DNA of 64,000 bases from Haemonchus contortus (Eukaryota > Nematoda > Chromadorea > Rhabditida > Trichostrongylidae). The notes below the pieces were generated by a model. The model was not told where the DNA came from and searched no databases. It was given only the letters and a program-made list of their open reading frames with translations. The position numbers were made by a program, and so were the translations under genes. The stretch is from assembly GCA_000469685.2 (NCBI GenBank), contig LS997566.1, positions 4,115,107-4,179,106 of the forward strand. Direction: 5' to 3'. This document shows positions 44,301 to 55,593 of the stretch, piece after piece. Numbering within the stretch: the stretch's first letter is position 1; each line of letters opens with the position of its first letter.

Positions 44301-46470
44301 GTCATGATATCCGAGCACAATCATGGAATTAAAATTATCCTTACTATATATAATGTGGTGCGCGCATTAGTGTGCGTAGCCCAACTGGTATCCTACTTAT
44401 ATAATCGGCTAAGTGTGTCTGTTGGTGTGTCTGTGTGTGTGTGTGTGTGTTTGTGTGTGTGTTTGTCTGACCGGAAATTCATAACTCCTGTCCCACTGAA
44501 CCTAGAACATTCAAATTTGAAAGAGAGATAGGCGACACGATGAGAACAGCTATGGCACGTGGTAGGAAGTGACAACTATCGATATAAACTGATAAGGAGC
44601 CTTAAAAGGCGAAAGCCTCAGGATCCGTAACTCCCTTCGTATTAGCGATGAAGCCTTGGCACTTGGGCAGGTGGTGTGGGATGTGAAGGGACCGTTGAAG
44701 ATTGGTGACAGAGAATGATAACAAGTGATAGGGACTGATAAGAAGCCACAGAAGGCGAGGGCCTGTAGGTCTGTGACGCGCTTCCCGTTAATAGTGGAAT
44801 CTTGGTATTTCAATAGGTTATGTAAGATGTCACAGGAACGTAGGTACTCGGTGACAGGATCCAGAACGGTTGGTACCAGACCAGGAGCTGATAAAACTGA
44901 CAAGGGCTAATGATATCCTCGAAAGCGTAGGGCCACTATAATAATGGCATTAATAATAGGAGCTTTGACAATTTGGCATGTGATGTAAACTATAGTGGGA
45001 TCGTAGACGACTCATGATAGGAACTGATAACAGCTGATAACAATTGATATAAGCACTTTCGAACTGAATTTACCTCCTGTGGTATTTGCGATGTATTTAT
45101 GTTTACGACTATTACATAGATTACGACCGCTCCCAGCACGGTTTCTAACTCGGTGGAAGATCAAGGGTACTTTATATTTTGATACCATTTACGACAAAGC
45201 TCATCCGACCGCCAATAATTTGGGATTCTCAACTAATGATGTACCCGTGGTTAAGGTTAAAGGTTAAACCTTCAATGGTTCATAATTTTCGAGATGAAGG
45301 CAACCATTTGACCCATTCAATCGTAGGCATAAGCGTGGGCATGTGGTGCACGCATTGTGGCGTGCGTAGCCCAACTGGTATTATATGAAAGGCCTTACCT
45401 CCCGTATTCATTGCTTTCTTTTATTTTCATTTTCGGTATTGAAAAGCGACATCAGCATCAACATTTTCTCTTCTGTAGTGGTGCAAACCCATTTACGCAC
45501 TCTTGGTTCTGACTGGTTAGACGAAAAATACCGAGCTTTCCCTCATATGATCACTCATAGAACAAACACCTTCTCCACAAAGTGGGTGTGATAGAATGAT
45601 ATCATAGAATTAAGAGAGCCACGTGCGTGGCCTTTATTTCCAGGTAATATTTTCTCTAGTTACCATCCAGCATGGGTATAGTTATTGTAGTGTAGAGTGA
45701 CGTGCTATTAACGATTTTGAATGGAAGTTAGACAAAGGGGCACATCCCATTAGGGCTTCTCAAACCCAAAAGACGGAAACCTCAAATAACACCTAAACAT
45801 TGCAGGGACTGTTTTTCCCTCAATTCACACAACAGTCATGCCAGCAGCTGGAGATGCAATTTTTTGGACTAACACAAATGTTTATGAGGAACAGGTATAC
45901 CAGACTAATCTTTGCCGATCTCCAAATCTCTTGATACCCTTCATACCGAAAATGGCAGTCAGCGAAGAAAATACCTTTTAATGGGGATCAGAAAGAGTAC
46001 AGAACTGAACTGGAATTTGACGCAAAGCTGAGCTGTGAATTGGAGGGTATCAGGCTTGGATCCTGACTGAGCAGAACGTTTATAGCACTACGTGAAGGTC
46101 GGGACGTGAATGTTCTCTGGTGAGACCCATACCGATGGTTAGCGATGGGATGGGGGAAAAGGGGGAGCTGTGGGGTAATAGAGATGGAGGGGTAGAGGGG
46201 GATATGTGGTGGAAGCAAGGATAACCCTCGATCTACAGCATTATCCACACAAACTCATAACAATTTTGTAAAAAGAACAGCTTCATTGAAAGTTTACAGG
46301 ACCCTAGAAGTCTTCATGGTGCCTGTCCAGTTTGGGAAGGCGAGAAGATAGCAGCTGTGCTGTGGGTTCGAGGGAGAGATCAGGAGCTACTTCAAATGAC
46401 GTCCAAAAATGGCAATATGGAAATTGAAAAATTAAATAATCCTAATCTTATATACAAGAGAGATCATTAA
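41310..46470 (+). CDS. prolyl 4-hydroxylase alpha-like, secreted/ER (PHY-3-like)
   Basis: Six exons, 41310-41466, 41562-41716, 42346-42510, 42602-42752, 45806-45894 and 46300-46470, encode 295 residues, all in phase. Signal peptide (MNFKLLHIPLILLYMEG), then a short N-terminal region including LSEDPILIVYRNLVS, then the 2-oxoglutarate/Fe(II) dioxygenase core: EPWQ/ILFYRRGGHYTPHHDY carries the HxD iron ligands, PAAGDAIFW the PGDA-type strand, SLHGACPVWEGEKIAA the distal His and the Lys that binds 2-oxoglutarate. It hydroxylates prolines in collagen-like or Pro-rich secretory proteins in the ER. It lacks the long N-terminal peptide-binding domain of classical alpha subunits; its size is near C. 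elegans PHY-3 (from memory). AATAAA lies at 46543-46548. Intron 4 (3 kb) holds an inverted copy of a dispersed repeat. Confidence 0.87.
41985..42180 (+). mobile_element. degenerate SINE copy in a prolyl hydroxylase intron
   Basis: Shared words in order: CATTCCATCCCTCCTGGATC-like, TGACCTGCACATCAGCTTGCCACCCCAAGTAGTGTATGGGCC in pieces, and GATTCTGAATTGAAGCCGAATGCAAGG. Diverged relative to the copies at 18.4 and 54.5 kb. Confidence 0.5.
42753..44356. other. prolyl hydroxylase intron 4, first part
   Basis: The open frame at 43200-43457 has no features and the gene model skips this region. No other element recognised. Confidence 0.35.
44357..45382 (-). repeat. inverted copy of the 38-40 kb dispersed repeat
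   Basis: Minus-strand sequence matches 39060-39850 in order, from the GT-rich run (44433-44465) and GACCGGAAATTCATAACTCC, through GACCGCTCCCAGCA, to CGACCGCCAATAAT near 45208. Both ends carry a direct repeat, GTGTGCGTAGCCCAACTGGTAT (44371-44392) and GCGTGCGTAGCCCAACTGGTAT (about 45359-45380). Confidence 0.72.
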
Positions 46471-46869
46471 GATGGTTGTGGATGTTTTCTTTCACGCTTG
46501 CATATGACTTGCAATTAATATCCGTCCGAATTGCTTTTCATCAATAAAGATACATACCAATTTACTACGGATTCGTAAGTGCGAGATACTGTCAGTGAAT
46601 ACGCTCGACATGGGTTTAGAGTTCGAGCTCCCTACTTTCTGTCTGTGCTCTGTCACTAAAACAATGGGGAGACCTATTAGTAACATGCTTCACCACATCC
46701 AAGTTTTGGCCTAAATTGCTCGATTAGTTTTCTTCCAGTTTTTGACAGGGGTTCTCTTTCCCTTTCTTTTTAGCCATGACAACGGTTCCATTAATCCCTT
46801 ACCTCCCCAGGTGAAACAAAAGAAGTTTATTAAATATATGCTCTTACGTCGCTAAGCCGCACTAGAGCA

Positions 46870-48115
46870 AATAATGGGCCAGGGTGAGCCTATTTAGTTC
46901 CACGTCTAATTACTTCGCACCTTCCCCGCCCATCCACTCATTCGCCTGTGGGGTGGCCTCGCTTAATTGGTTGGCTGCTGACCTCTCTGCCACACTGTCG
47001 TACTCAGGAGTAACAATATCGGTTATTTGATTAAGAAACTTCCAAAGCATGAAAAATAAGGCAAAACAAAAAGATAAATATGCATCACTTTAATAATGCA
47101 ACACAGAAAGCTGTGGAGGCTAAAGTAATGATTGGAAAAATCATAGGATGGGGAAAAGGATTTATCACATCGTGTAAGCAGTCATTCTCACAAGGCGCTT
47201 GCAGGCAAACTAGTTGACAGAGTGACCTTCCAAACTTCTTTAACACCCTCTATCGCTTTCTTTGGACACCGCCAGTAGGTCACTTGAAGGTATCCAAACA
47301 TGTGGATGAAAGCATCATAAATCACCTCTGTAGTGTGCTTGTCATCGCATGAGCACGATGTCTCGCTTGTACTACTCTGAGTTCGATTAAAGAGCTTTCT
47401 CCGGCTTCAACTCAGGATTAGCTGCTACTGTTGCTTCTTCTTATTCCTACGGAACCCAGTATTTAGCTAGCCTACCACAATACACTGTACCACCTCTATT
47501 TCATGTATTGCACCCCTTCCACTCTTGCAACACCCCTTTCTGTTCCCTCGAGTGCTGTAGCTCCGAATTCCTTTTTTATTTATCCTCAGCACCCGAAAGC
47601 ACTGTGAGCCCTTTCAACCGAAACTCTTCGTTTTTAGAAACCCTAGGGGCAGCTACAGCTACCTCAAAAGCGGAGCACACCTGAATGGCGAAAGGCATGT
47701 AAGCAAGGAAAAAAAAGCATCACGTTCTAATCTATCGGGACCAAGTGAATGGAGAATGGACCAAGTGAGCAGGAAACAGAGAAATTCTGCAGGAGAATGT
47801 CTAGATACGTCACCGATAATCTCCATAATTTCCTTATAATATAAAGATTTTGAATTTTTACATTGTATTGTCCCAACAACATATTTTAAAGTGTGTAGTA
47901 ATAACAAATAGTAATATAATAATATCAGTGATGACAATAACAAAGTTTCCAATAGGATCAATATCAGTTCACTCAGACTGCCAGAGAGGTCACAGCCAAC
48001 TAATTAAGCGAGGTCACCCCACAGGCGAGTGAGTGGATGCGCCAGAAAGGTGCGAAGTAATTGGAAGTGTGGAGCCGTGGAACTAAATGCCGACTCCCTA
48101 ATGGGCCATAATGTG
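46870..48115. repeat. inverted repeat pair, 130-base arms 1 kb apart
   Basis: Left arm about 46870-46995 (ATTTAGTTCCACGTCTAATTACTTCGC, CGCCTGTGGGGTGGCCTCGCTTAATTGG) is the inverse of right arm about 47979-48115 (CCAACTAATTAAGCGAGGTC, GAAGTAATTGGAAG, GTGGAACTAAAT). The interior has no transposase I can recognise. It may be a foldback or non-autonomous DNA transposon. Confidence 0.65.
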
Positions 48116-50859
48116 TCGAGCAGGAACGGTGAGGACGAAATAATCGAGAGCAGGTCATGAAGGAAAAAGGAGGTGTTATTGTGGTAAGTGACCTGCTATT
48201 ACTCGCACACACCTGGGCCGATATCCGCCCAAGTCAAGCAAGTCCCTCTAGAGTCCGAGTCAGGTCTGTTAGAAGTTGGGCGATCAGCAGCCTCCATTGC
48301 TTACAACGTTACTACAGAAGCTTGACTACGAATTTTTGACCTAATAAGTTTCCAAGGTAGCTCATTCGTGAAGGGCGACCCCAATCACACGGAATTGGTT
48401 GCACTAGGTGGGTCTCAGGAAATATGGGAAACAAAGTAACCTTTTGTTCCTAAGCTACTGAGGTAGACAGGGATGCGTTTGAGAAACAATTAGAAGGTGA
48501 CACTCACTGGTTTTGATGGTAAGAGCAAACTTCTCACACGGGGAAGATGGGGAAACGAAGGTTTTGGAAAAATCTAATCCAGAGGATCCTTGAAGTTCCT
48601 GTCCTCCGGAGGTTGATGTCATTCGAAAACTTGGATAAATAAAAGAAGATCTACCTCGAGAAGTCCCAGAAAGCAATTACACTGCCCCAGTGACGGTATC
48701 CTTGAAGAAGAGGACATTCAACAAGGTACAACTGATGATGAGCAGTAGCTAATGCCGAGGTTTTGACCCCTGAAACTTCTTTGATTGTCACGAAAATCGC
48801 TGACGGACAACTGTCCAGTTACTGTTTTGTAGGCGTATTTAAATGACATGAATAATTCACATTGTTGTAAACAACAAAACAAATTTATCAGTTACATTCT
48901 CATAGACACTGGATGGTAATCAATATGCATGCAATGAACGTAAGCATAGACTTCCTTTCACGAATCAAACAGAGCAATACAACGGTTCGACAAAGGATAG
49001 TAACATGGTCGCAGTACGTAAGTACTCAATCAATTAGGTGGAAATTTTCTGCCATTTGGCCCTTTTCACCCACAAAAATCTGAGCCCCGCTGTGGACGTC
49101 ATCCCTCAGCCAGATGGGAACTATTTTAGAAAGTTCCAGAGGTACAGGATGCAACTACTTTGGGATGTGCGAGGGATTAAGGAGAAGTAGTGGAGGGCGG
49201 AAGAAATGAGGCAGTGGGTGTGAACAGCCCGCCACAAGTTGATTATGAAGTACTTAGTGGTAATTCAATATCAATATCAATCTTAATACCAGTTCATTAC
49301 TGCCCCCTCCCCTTTTCCTCTTTTTCCACCTTCACTCTGCGTTCCCACATCAGCCAAATCCCCACATCAGCCAAATCCCTATCCTAACCCACCATGATGT
49401 TCTCTTTCTGTGAATGGAATGGTATCGGGAAGGGGTTGGAGGGATGGGAACGATCTGCAAATCGGGACATAGGGAAATGGAGAGACAGAAATACCGCATG
49501 CCACAAGGGAGAATGCCACAATAGAGGAGAAATTCCCTTACCCCGAATTCCTAAAGGGCGACAATGAGCGGATTAAGTGGGACGAATTCTGATAGCGGAC
49601 CACTTTTTCTCGGAATATTATGAATGGAGCGGTAATTACGACGTAGGCCGATGACTGAAGAAACTTCTACAGACAGATCTACTTATAGCTTAAACTAGAA
49701 TAAGGATTCGACTGGGAATACGTGGAACACACTAGAGGAACATCAATATCAGCAAAAACTTCAACAGCCTGATGGTGTTAAAAATACTCATTGACACCAC
49801 GCTCGGTCTTTAGTGAAGTCGATTTGCAAATAGGAATGATCATTGCGCGCAGACAACGGTGGTTAAATATTGCCTATCGATTACTTCCGTTGCCGCGACG
49901 CATGAGCCACGCGTGCGCAGCAATCGATACTGTTGGTTAATGCGTCATGTCAAAATTAAACGTGCTCAAGCGCTGCTCGTTTTATGTTCTATAGTTTACT
50001 GTCGAGTGATTAATGCCACACTACCTAGCTTGTATTTATTTCAGGGACAAATTCGGGGAAGTTGCACTATCTCGACGGGAGCGCACAGAGTAGAGCTGAA
50101 ATTAGAGCCACAGGCGCGTTTCATTAGGGGCACCCGGGAAGGCTTTTCAATTGATTGTTGACTGGTTATGCAATCTATCGTCAGATGGATAGAAATTTTA
50201 TCAGTCTTCGCGTCTCCCAGGTCTTTGAAGGTGTGGGAGATGAAATGGACACCTGGGTGACTCAATTGAACAGCTCAAGTCAATGTTCGGGGTTACGCAC
50301 TTTGGCAAAAGGAGGCACGGGAGCATATGTTAGTTGTGGTGCTTGGATTAAGTTTGTAGGTGCTATCGACGTTTTCTTTTTGATTTTCCTTATCTTAAAC
50401 ATGAGTGCACAAGCGTCGGTGTAAGGTCTGAAAGCAAAGATTGTGGGAAGAATAATCAGCCCCGTGAAGAATTGTAGATTGCGCAGCAGCCATTCAGCAC
50501 GGACGTCATCGTCAAATGTGGTTCCACGAGTGAGAAAATGTATCGATAAATGCCCTGGAACGGTGAAAATTGGTGGAAACCCAAAATATCATGGAATTAG
50601 ATGGGCTGCGAATACTATAAAACCCCATCTGAAGTGGACTAGCAACAGACGGGTTTATACTTTGCAAAATTGTGCGAAAAGCGACAGAACTGCGCATAAT
50701 ATCCCGCAGTGAACTCTACACCATGACTTCTTTTGTCGCCTAGGCATTTTGTTTGCAGTTTTTCAACGACACCGTACTCTGACCATATGGCACACATCGC
50801 AACAGCGGCCACTCTCGTGAAAAGTCCTTGTTCTGTGTTTCGTTTGATTATGAACTCAC
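48116..50859. other. intergenic, nothing firm
   Basis: A SINE-like fragment may lie at 48180-48290. The minus-strand frame 48455-48676 is Ser/Thr-rich but has no domain. A dispersed 50-base repeat shared with 20.3 kb is at 49496-49550. Confidence 0.35.
49496..49550 (+). repeat. dispersed repeat, copy at 49.5 kb
   Basis: ACCGCATGCCACAAGGGAGA and the following AATGCCACAATAGAGGAGAAATTCCCTTACCC-type sequence match 20277-20330. Confidence 0.5.
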
Positions 50860-52838
50860 AGAGGGAATAGCAGCATGGAATCAGCGCAATTGAGGATGCG
50901 GCTGAAGCGCAAACCATTCGGCTCCAAGCATCTGCCAGTACGACGTCCTTTGAAGAGCATTTTCTTGGTGAGAAATAAATGGCCAGCAAATCCTGAAAGT
51001 GTCAGCAATGAAAATAACATATCAGTTAACGAGCTAATTTTTTTTGTTTTCAAACTCATGAGCTAGCTATTAGCTGGCCAAGATAAGTAGATCGTGACAA
51101 ACCATGCCAAATTAGCCGATGCACCCTGTAGTCTGATGTAAAGGTCGAGTAACGAGGTATGGGTCAGGAGGTGCCATCGCAACAGAGACGTCGAAACCAG
51201 GCCAGTGAGCGCGGCTTTCTCGCCGAACAATGGTCCCTAAGCCAGTAAACGAGCAAAGGTCCCGACGCGACCAGCCGTGGCTCGAGGTAATCGCTGTGGC
51301 ACCCCTACCCCAACATCACTCCTCGAATTGAACATCAGAAGTTTTACCTTAGGTAATGGGGTTACGTCAATTCTTTATTGAGAGAGAAGCTTGAGCGTAT
51401 CTTCACGAGGTCAAAAGGAGGAAAGACAAACTCACAGTAACAAGTAGCACGACCAAAACTGCAGAAGTACAGATAACGACCAGAGCGATCATGAATTTCG
51501 GAATGCCACGATATGCAGGATCCATAAAGTAACTCAATGACCCCAATGTCAGTGCCGTAACCAGAATGGTTGCAAAAGCGAGCCTGGAATTCCAAAAGGT
51601 TTCCTGGGACGCCTTAAAGAATAGGCTCACATCTCAGTAATGAAGACTTCTCTTTCTAATCGAACAACACGAAAGGAACCCCTCCAACAGATTTATTCCT
51701 CAACGATAATCGAAATCGTCAAAGGAAAGAAACAACACAATGAGAGGTTTTCCACGCTCAATCAAAGCCAGAGATGTCGAAAATCAGCATTCCAGATGGG
51801 ATTTCCCCAGACCATTCATCAGTATACCTATTCAGGGAAAACAGAGCTTAGATAGTACTTTCCTGTGGATGTCTCTACATAAGATATCTGATTTCAAAGG
51901 CACAGTTCCGGAGGCAGTGCCAGAGATCCGTGTTCGGACGGAAAACCACCAAATCACGAGGAGAATGATTCGGCCCATCTCTAACCGGATGAGAATATCT
52001 AGCTCCTATGTGGCAAAGAATATGTACTGTAGCTCATTGCTTACGCAACTGCACTCGTTGCCCTTTAAACCAATATTTTTATACAGAATTATCGCGAACT
52101 GTTCCTTTGAGTCAGCTATCCTCGAGAAGCTCAACATTTGGCTGGTCTGAGGGAAATGTGATTTGATGACTTGCAGAAGTATGACGTAGAATTGCACTCA
52201 CTGGAGAGGAGCTAGCAATTTTTAATTTCCGCTTCAGCAGTCACTGAATCCTTGTTTACCTACTTCATTTCACTGCTTTGGTCCTTACCATGCTCTATCC
52301 ATTTCAACCATTCGTCTCTGCTGTAGTGCTGTCATAATCAGAAGAAGTATAAGGGCTGCAGTTCCAATCATCACATACAACTGGCTGGTGGTTACAAGTG
52401 CTCCGTATAGATTGACAAGGAAGTAACTTCTGAAAGCAACGGATCCGTTCCTTGATTGAGGGTATTTTGAAGTTTTTTGAAGAAGATATCAGCAGAGTGC
52501 TATCATTTCAAAGCGAACGAAGTGGTTTCTGGTAAGGGATCTGGCTCGAAAAAGGAAAGGAAAAAAAGTAGAATTCAAATTTGGGTCCAGGGCGAAAGGA
52601 TGGTGGTTGAACGAAGTGCTAACAACTCACATCTGCCCGTATGCAGTGTAATCAAGTGGGGCACCAGCAACAGAATTCACTATGCTCCAGAATTTGCTCA
52701 CAGTTGAACCACTCAATGGCACCATTAAGACGGTTGCGTATGCCTTTGTGAAGTCGTTCTCATCGACACGAATATTCACTAGCCAAAAAACGCTGACCAT
52801 CATCAGTTCGAGTATCGACAATACGATTCCAAGAGGCC
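50860..52838 (-). CDS. candidate multi-pass membrane protein, partial exon model
   Basis: Four exon-like segments on the minus strand have good acceptors and donors: 52631-52838 (membrane segment PLGIVLSILELMMVSVFWLV), 52289-52429 (SQLYVMIGTAALILLLIMTAL), 51436-51603 (SRLAFATILVTALTLGSLSYF and FMIALVVICTSAVLVVLLV) and 50860-50992 (VCASAASSIALIPCCYSL). Segments 1 to 2 and 3 to 4 join in phase; 2 to 3 do not, so at least one exon between is missing. An N-terminal exon may be at 53421-53534 (MGETDENNS, glycosylation site) and a last one near 50430. At least five hydrophobic helices argue for a receptor or transporter. The LEL-type first helix is faintly like Sre chemoreceptors. Family not assigned. 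Confidence 0.35.
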
Positions 52839-54457
52839 CTGGAAAATATGAAATTTGCCTATCAATCGATCACTGAAAGCCCAGAGCGTTTCCAAAATAA
52901 TCACCCCATCAAAAACCCTGTCGTCAAGGAACTACAGTTAGTTTGAAGACATAGAAGCTTCCTCAAATGACTGAGTTTTTCCGCAAAATTCGCTCTTAAA
53001 GTTTTTTATTTTGCAAATTTCTTTTTGTAGCTAGATTTTTTCAGGATGCAACAGCAGTCACCATGGAGAAATATTTATGGAGTGTACTTCTGCAGGTTCG
53101 TCATTATAGCTCGGATGAACTTCATAATCATGATTCATAGGTCACTTCCCTGACAACTATAGGGCACCTTGAGTACAATAAAAAAATAAATGGATAGTTA
53201 CAGCCAACATTTAATGTGATTCATTTTCCAGTTCTCCTTGCATTAGAGCTAGTTTTGCCGATGATTTCTACGGATATGCTATCGAATTGAGGGGTTAGAA
53301 TCAGCTAATCCACTTCGAAGTGAAGTGACTCCACACAATCTTTGGACTAATCAAGGAGCCTTGCTCACTGCAGGTGCTTTTCAAAATTATTCTCTCCATT
53401 CTTACTGTAGGATTCAGAATTAGATGGAAAGTGAGATTTTTGTGGTTTGGGGTTAGGGAGTATAAAGCAACGAGCTGTAACGAGTTATTTTCATCCGTTT
53501 CTCCCATTGTGAAAAGTTCCTTCGCTTCAAACATTTCGTGCTAGAGTATCACATTTGTTCATAAAGTGGCAAAAGTTACCCTACTGTGAATCCTGCCGTG
53601 AATATAGAGTGCGTGGGCATGCGAGTAAGACTGAAGTATCACTTTAAGTGGATAAATATCGGCAAAAGCCTTAAAAGGTCATAAAACGTGATAAAATCAC
53701 CATGAGAGAATTTCCTAGTTCTGGAAGGAAAAATTTTACATAATGGAAAAACTCGGTCCCCCACAAAATCCGAACCCCTGCCTCTCGCCTATGAAGCGTC
53801 ACGCTTAACAGTACACCAAGCCGCCGCTGGAGAGCGAGCTGCTTCCATGTAATTTAAGTTTTCTCATGTAATGTCACCTAAAACCACTCTCATAACTCCA
53901 TTCAGATAATCGCTTGGCAGATTTGGAAAGCGGATTTGAATTCAGCGCCCAAAAACACGTCTAGCAATATAGGACTTATTTCAAATGGCCACTTCGAGTT
54001 GGGATCCTTCCCTGGTGAGTTTTATTGATTTGACATTAGAATTTTAGATCGAACCATAAGTCAAATCATACAAAATGCCTACCATGATAGAGAGTAAGCT
54101 CCACATTCCGGTAACTGGATGAACATACCTCCGAATACTCCGTATTATTACACAACGTAATTATATCCATTTTTTCCTGAAAAAAAAGGAACACAATAGA
54201 AAGTTCAAGTAAAAATAGCAAAATGGCAATCAAAAAAGGATGGAATGGTGGGATACGGATGCGATCTTTTTAGAGTAATCTCAAATAAACTCTGGGTGAA
54301 ATAGGAATCCTGTCTCCCCCCCCCCCCACCCTTTTTGATACTGGGAAAGTTCCACGGAATGAAAAATGATGATATGATGTTGAACCTATGTCGTGATGTC
54401 AAGATTTACTCAGGTCTTCTTAAAGCCTCTAGAGGGAACCCACTTACTATAGGGTAA
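52839..54457. other. intergenic, possible 5' exon of the membrane protein
   Basis: Apart from the possible N-terminal exon at 53421-53534 (minus), no features. A C-rich homopolymer tract lies near 54317-54329. Confidence 0.35.
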
Positions 54458-54720
54458 AGATAGTTTGAGGCAAGTGGCGCAGTACCAAATGCGCATGTAC
54501 AGAGATCAGACTTCAAGCCTATACTCAGACCAAGCAAGCCTTCCTCCCCTTCAGGTAAATTAGCTTCAGACTGGTGCGGAAGGATAAAAAAGCTGACTTG
54601 TACATCGGCTTCCCACCGCAAGTCATTGTATAGGCCACCTACGCATTCAATACGAGACTACGATTCCGAATGGAAGTCGATTGCATGGAAGCGTCAAAAA
54701 ACGGTGCTGACTAACTCCGA
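54458..54720 (+). mobile_element. SINE copy
   Basis: Contains GAGGCAAGTGGCGCAGTACC (like 7.4 kb), CCAAGCAAGCCTTCCTCCCC, GGAAGGATAAAAAAGCTGAC, TTGTACATCGGCTTCCCACC, GCAAGTCATTGTATAGGCC and ATGGAAGTCGATTGCATGG. It has the most complete body of all copies, about 250 bases from head to tail. Confidence 0.6.
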
Positions 54721-55547
54721 AACGAAAGCAGTGCGGCAGGACAACTAACAAAGTCAAAGAGCCAAACAGTGAAGTATTGCGAGACATCTAGCCATAAAAC
54801 ACCTCGAACTGGGTGCCGGTCGAGTATAAAACGATTCCCCCGTTCTCTATTGCTTTGATCAATTTGAAATTGTATACAGGAAGAATGAAAAGGTGAATAA
54901 AAATACCACGGTGAAAAAGTTAGCGCAATGATTCTCTTGGGTTCTACAAAAACTTTGTAGACATTTCTACGGAACGAGTCCAACCCAACTCAAACAAAGA
55001 AGAGGGGCCTGTATGGTTGGGTGTTGCCTTCTGCCAAACTTCGTGAAACCGAACCGACTACAAAGTAGGGACTGGAGGCTTATTGGCGACATTAGCAGCT
55101 GGTTGTTTCAACGATGACGAAAACGATCTTACAATTAGGGAGGCTGTTAGATCAAAGAGATGCAGGTGGTTAAAGCAAACAGCTGCAATATCAGACCAAA
55201 AGTCACACCTGGACTATTTCGGATTGAACGAACTCGGCACATTAGGTAAGATACCTATGATTCAATCGGCAGCAAACTTTAAAAGATGGCCGTTGTGACT
55301 GAAAGTCCTGCAACTTCAGAAAATATTTGAATTTCCGAGAAAATGAAAGGTTACTAATATATTACCGCTAAATTGCTGAAAAAGAGAAATGTAAGTCACA
55401 TAAAAGGTAGCGAATTTTAATCGAAGTTTTGTCGAATTTCCCCATTAGATGAAAACATCTTCAGACATCTAACACGTTATTTGTCACATCTTTCAAGCGA
55501 TTCGGATCGAAGCAAAGACAGTTGGAAAGAAAAACCTAGTCCGAATC
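54721..55547. other. intergenic flank of the satellite
   Basis: The open frames at 54711-54983 (minus) and 55083-55298 (plus) have no recognisable features. Confidence 0.35.
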
Positions 55548-55593
55548 CGATCTAAATACTAACCAGGCCCAACATTGCCTTACTTGCCAGATC
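55548..55593 (-). repeat. inverted end bordering the satellite array
   Basis: The 46 bases are the reverse complement, with few mismatches, of the unit junction that ends in GGTTAGTA(C/T)TTGGATCG. The best match is the last, diverged junction at 63955-64000: both share AATGTTG, GCCTGGTTAG and TATTT where internal units read AACGTTG, GCTTGGTTAG and TACTT. Confidence 0.75.

Noticed and set aside
47659..47961. A 100-codon minus-strand open frame starting with a leucine/tyrosine-rich hydrophobic stretch.
   Set aside because: AT-rich chance hydrophobicity inside the loop of an inverted repeat; no splice partners or homology signals.
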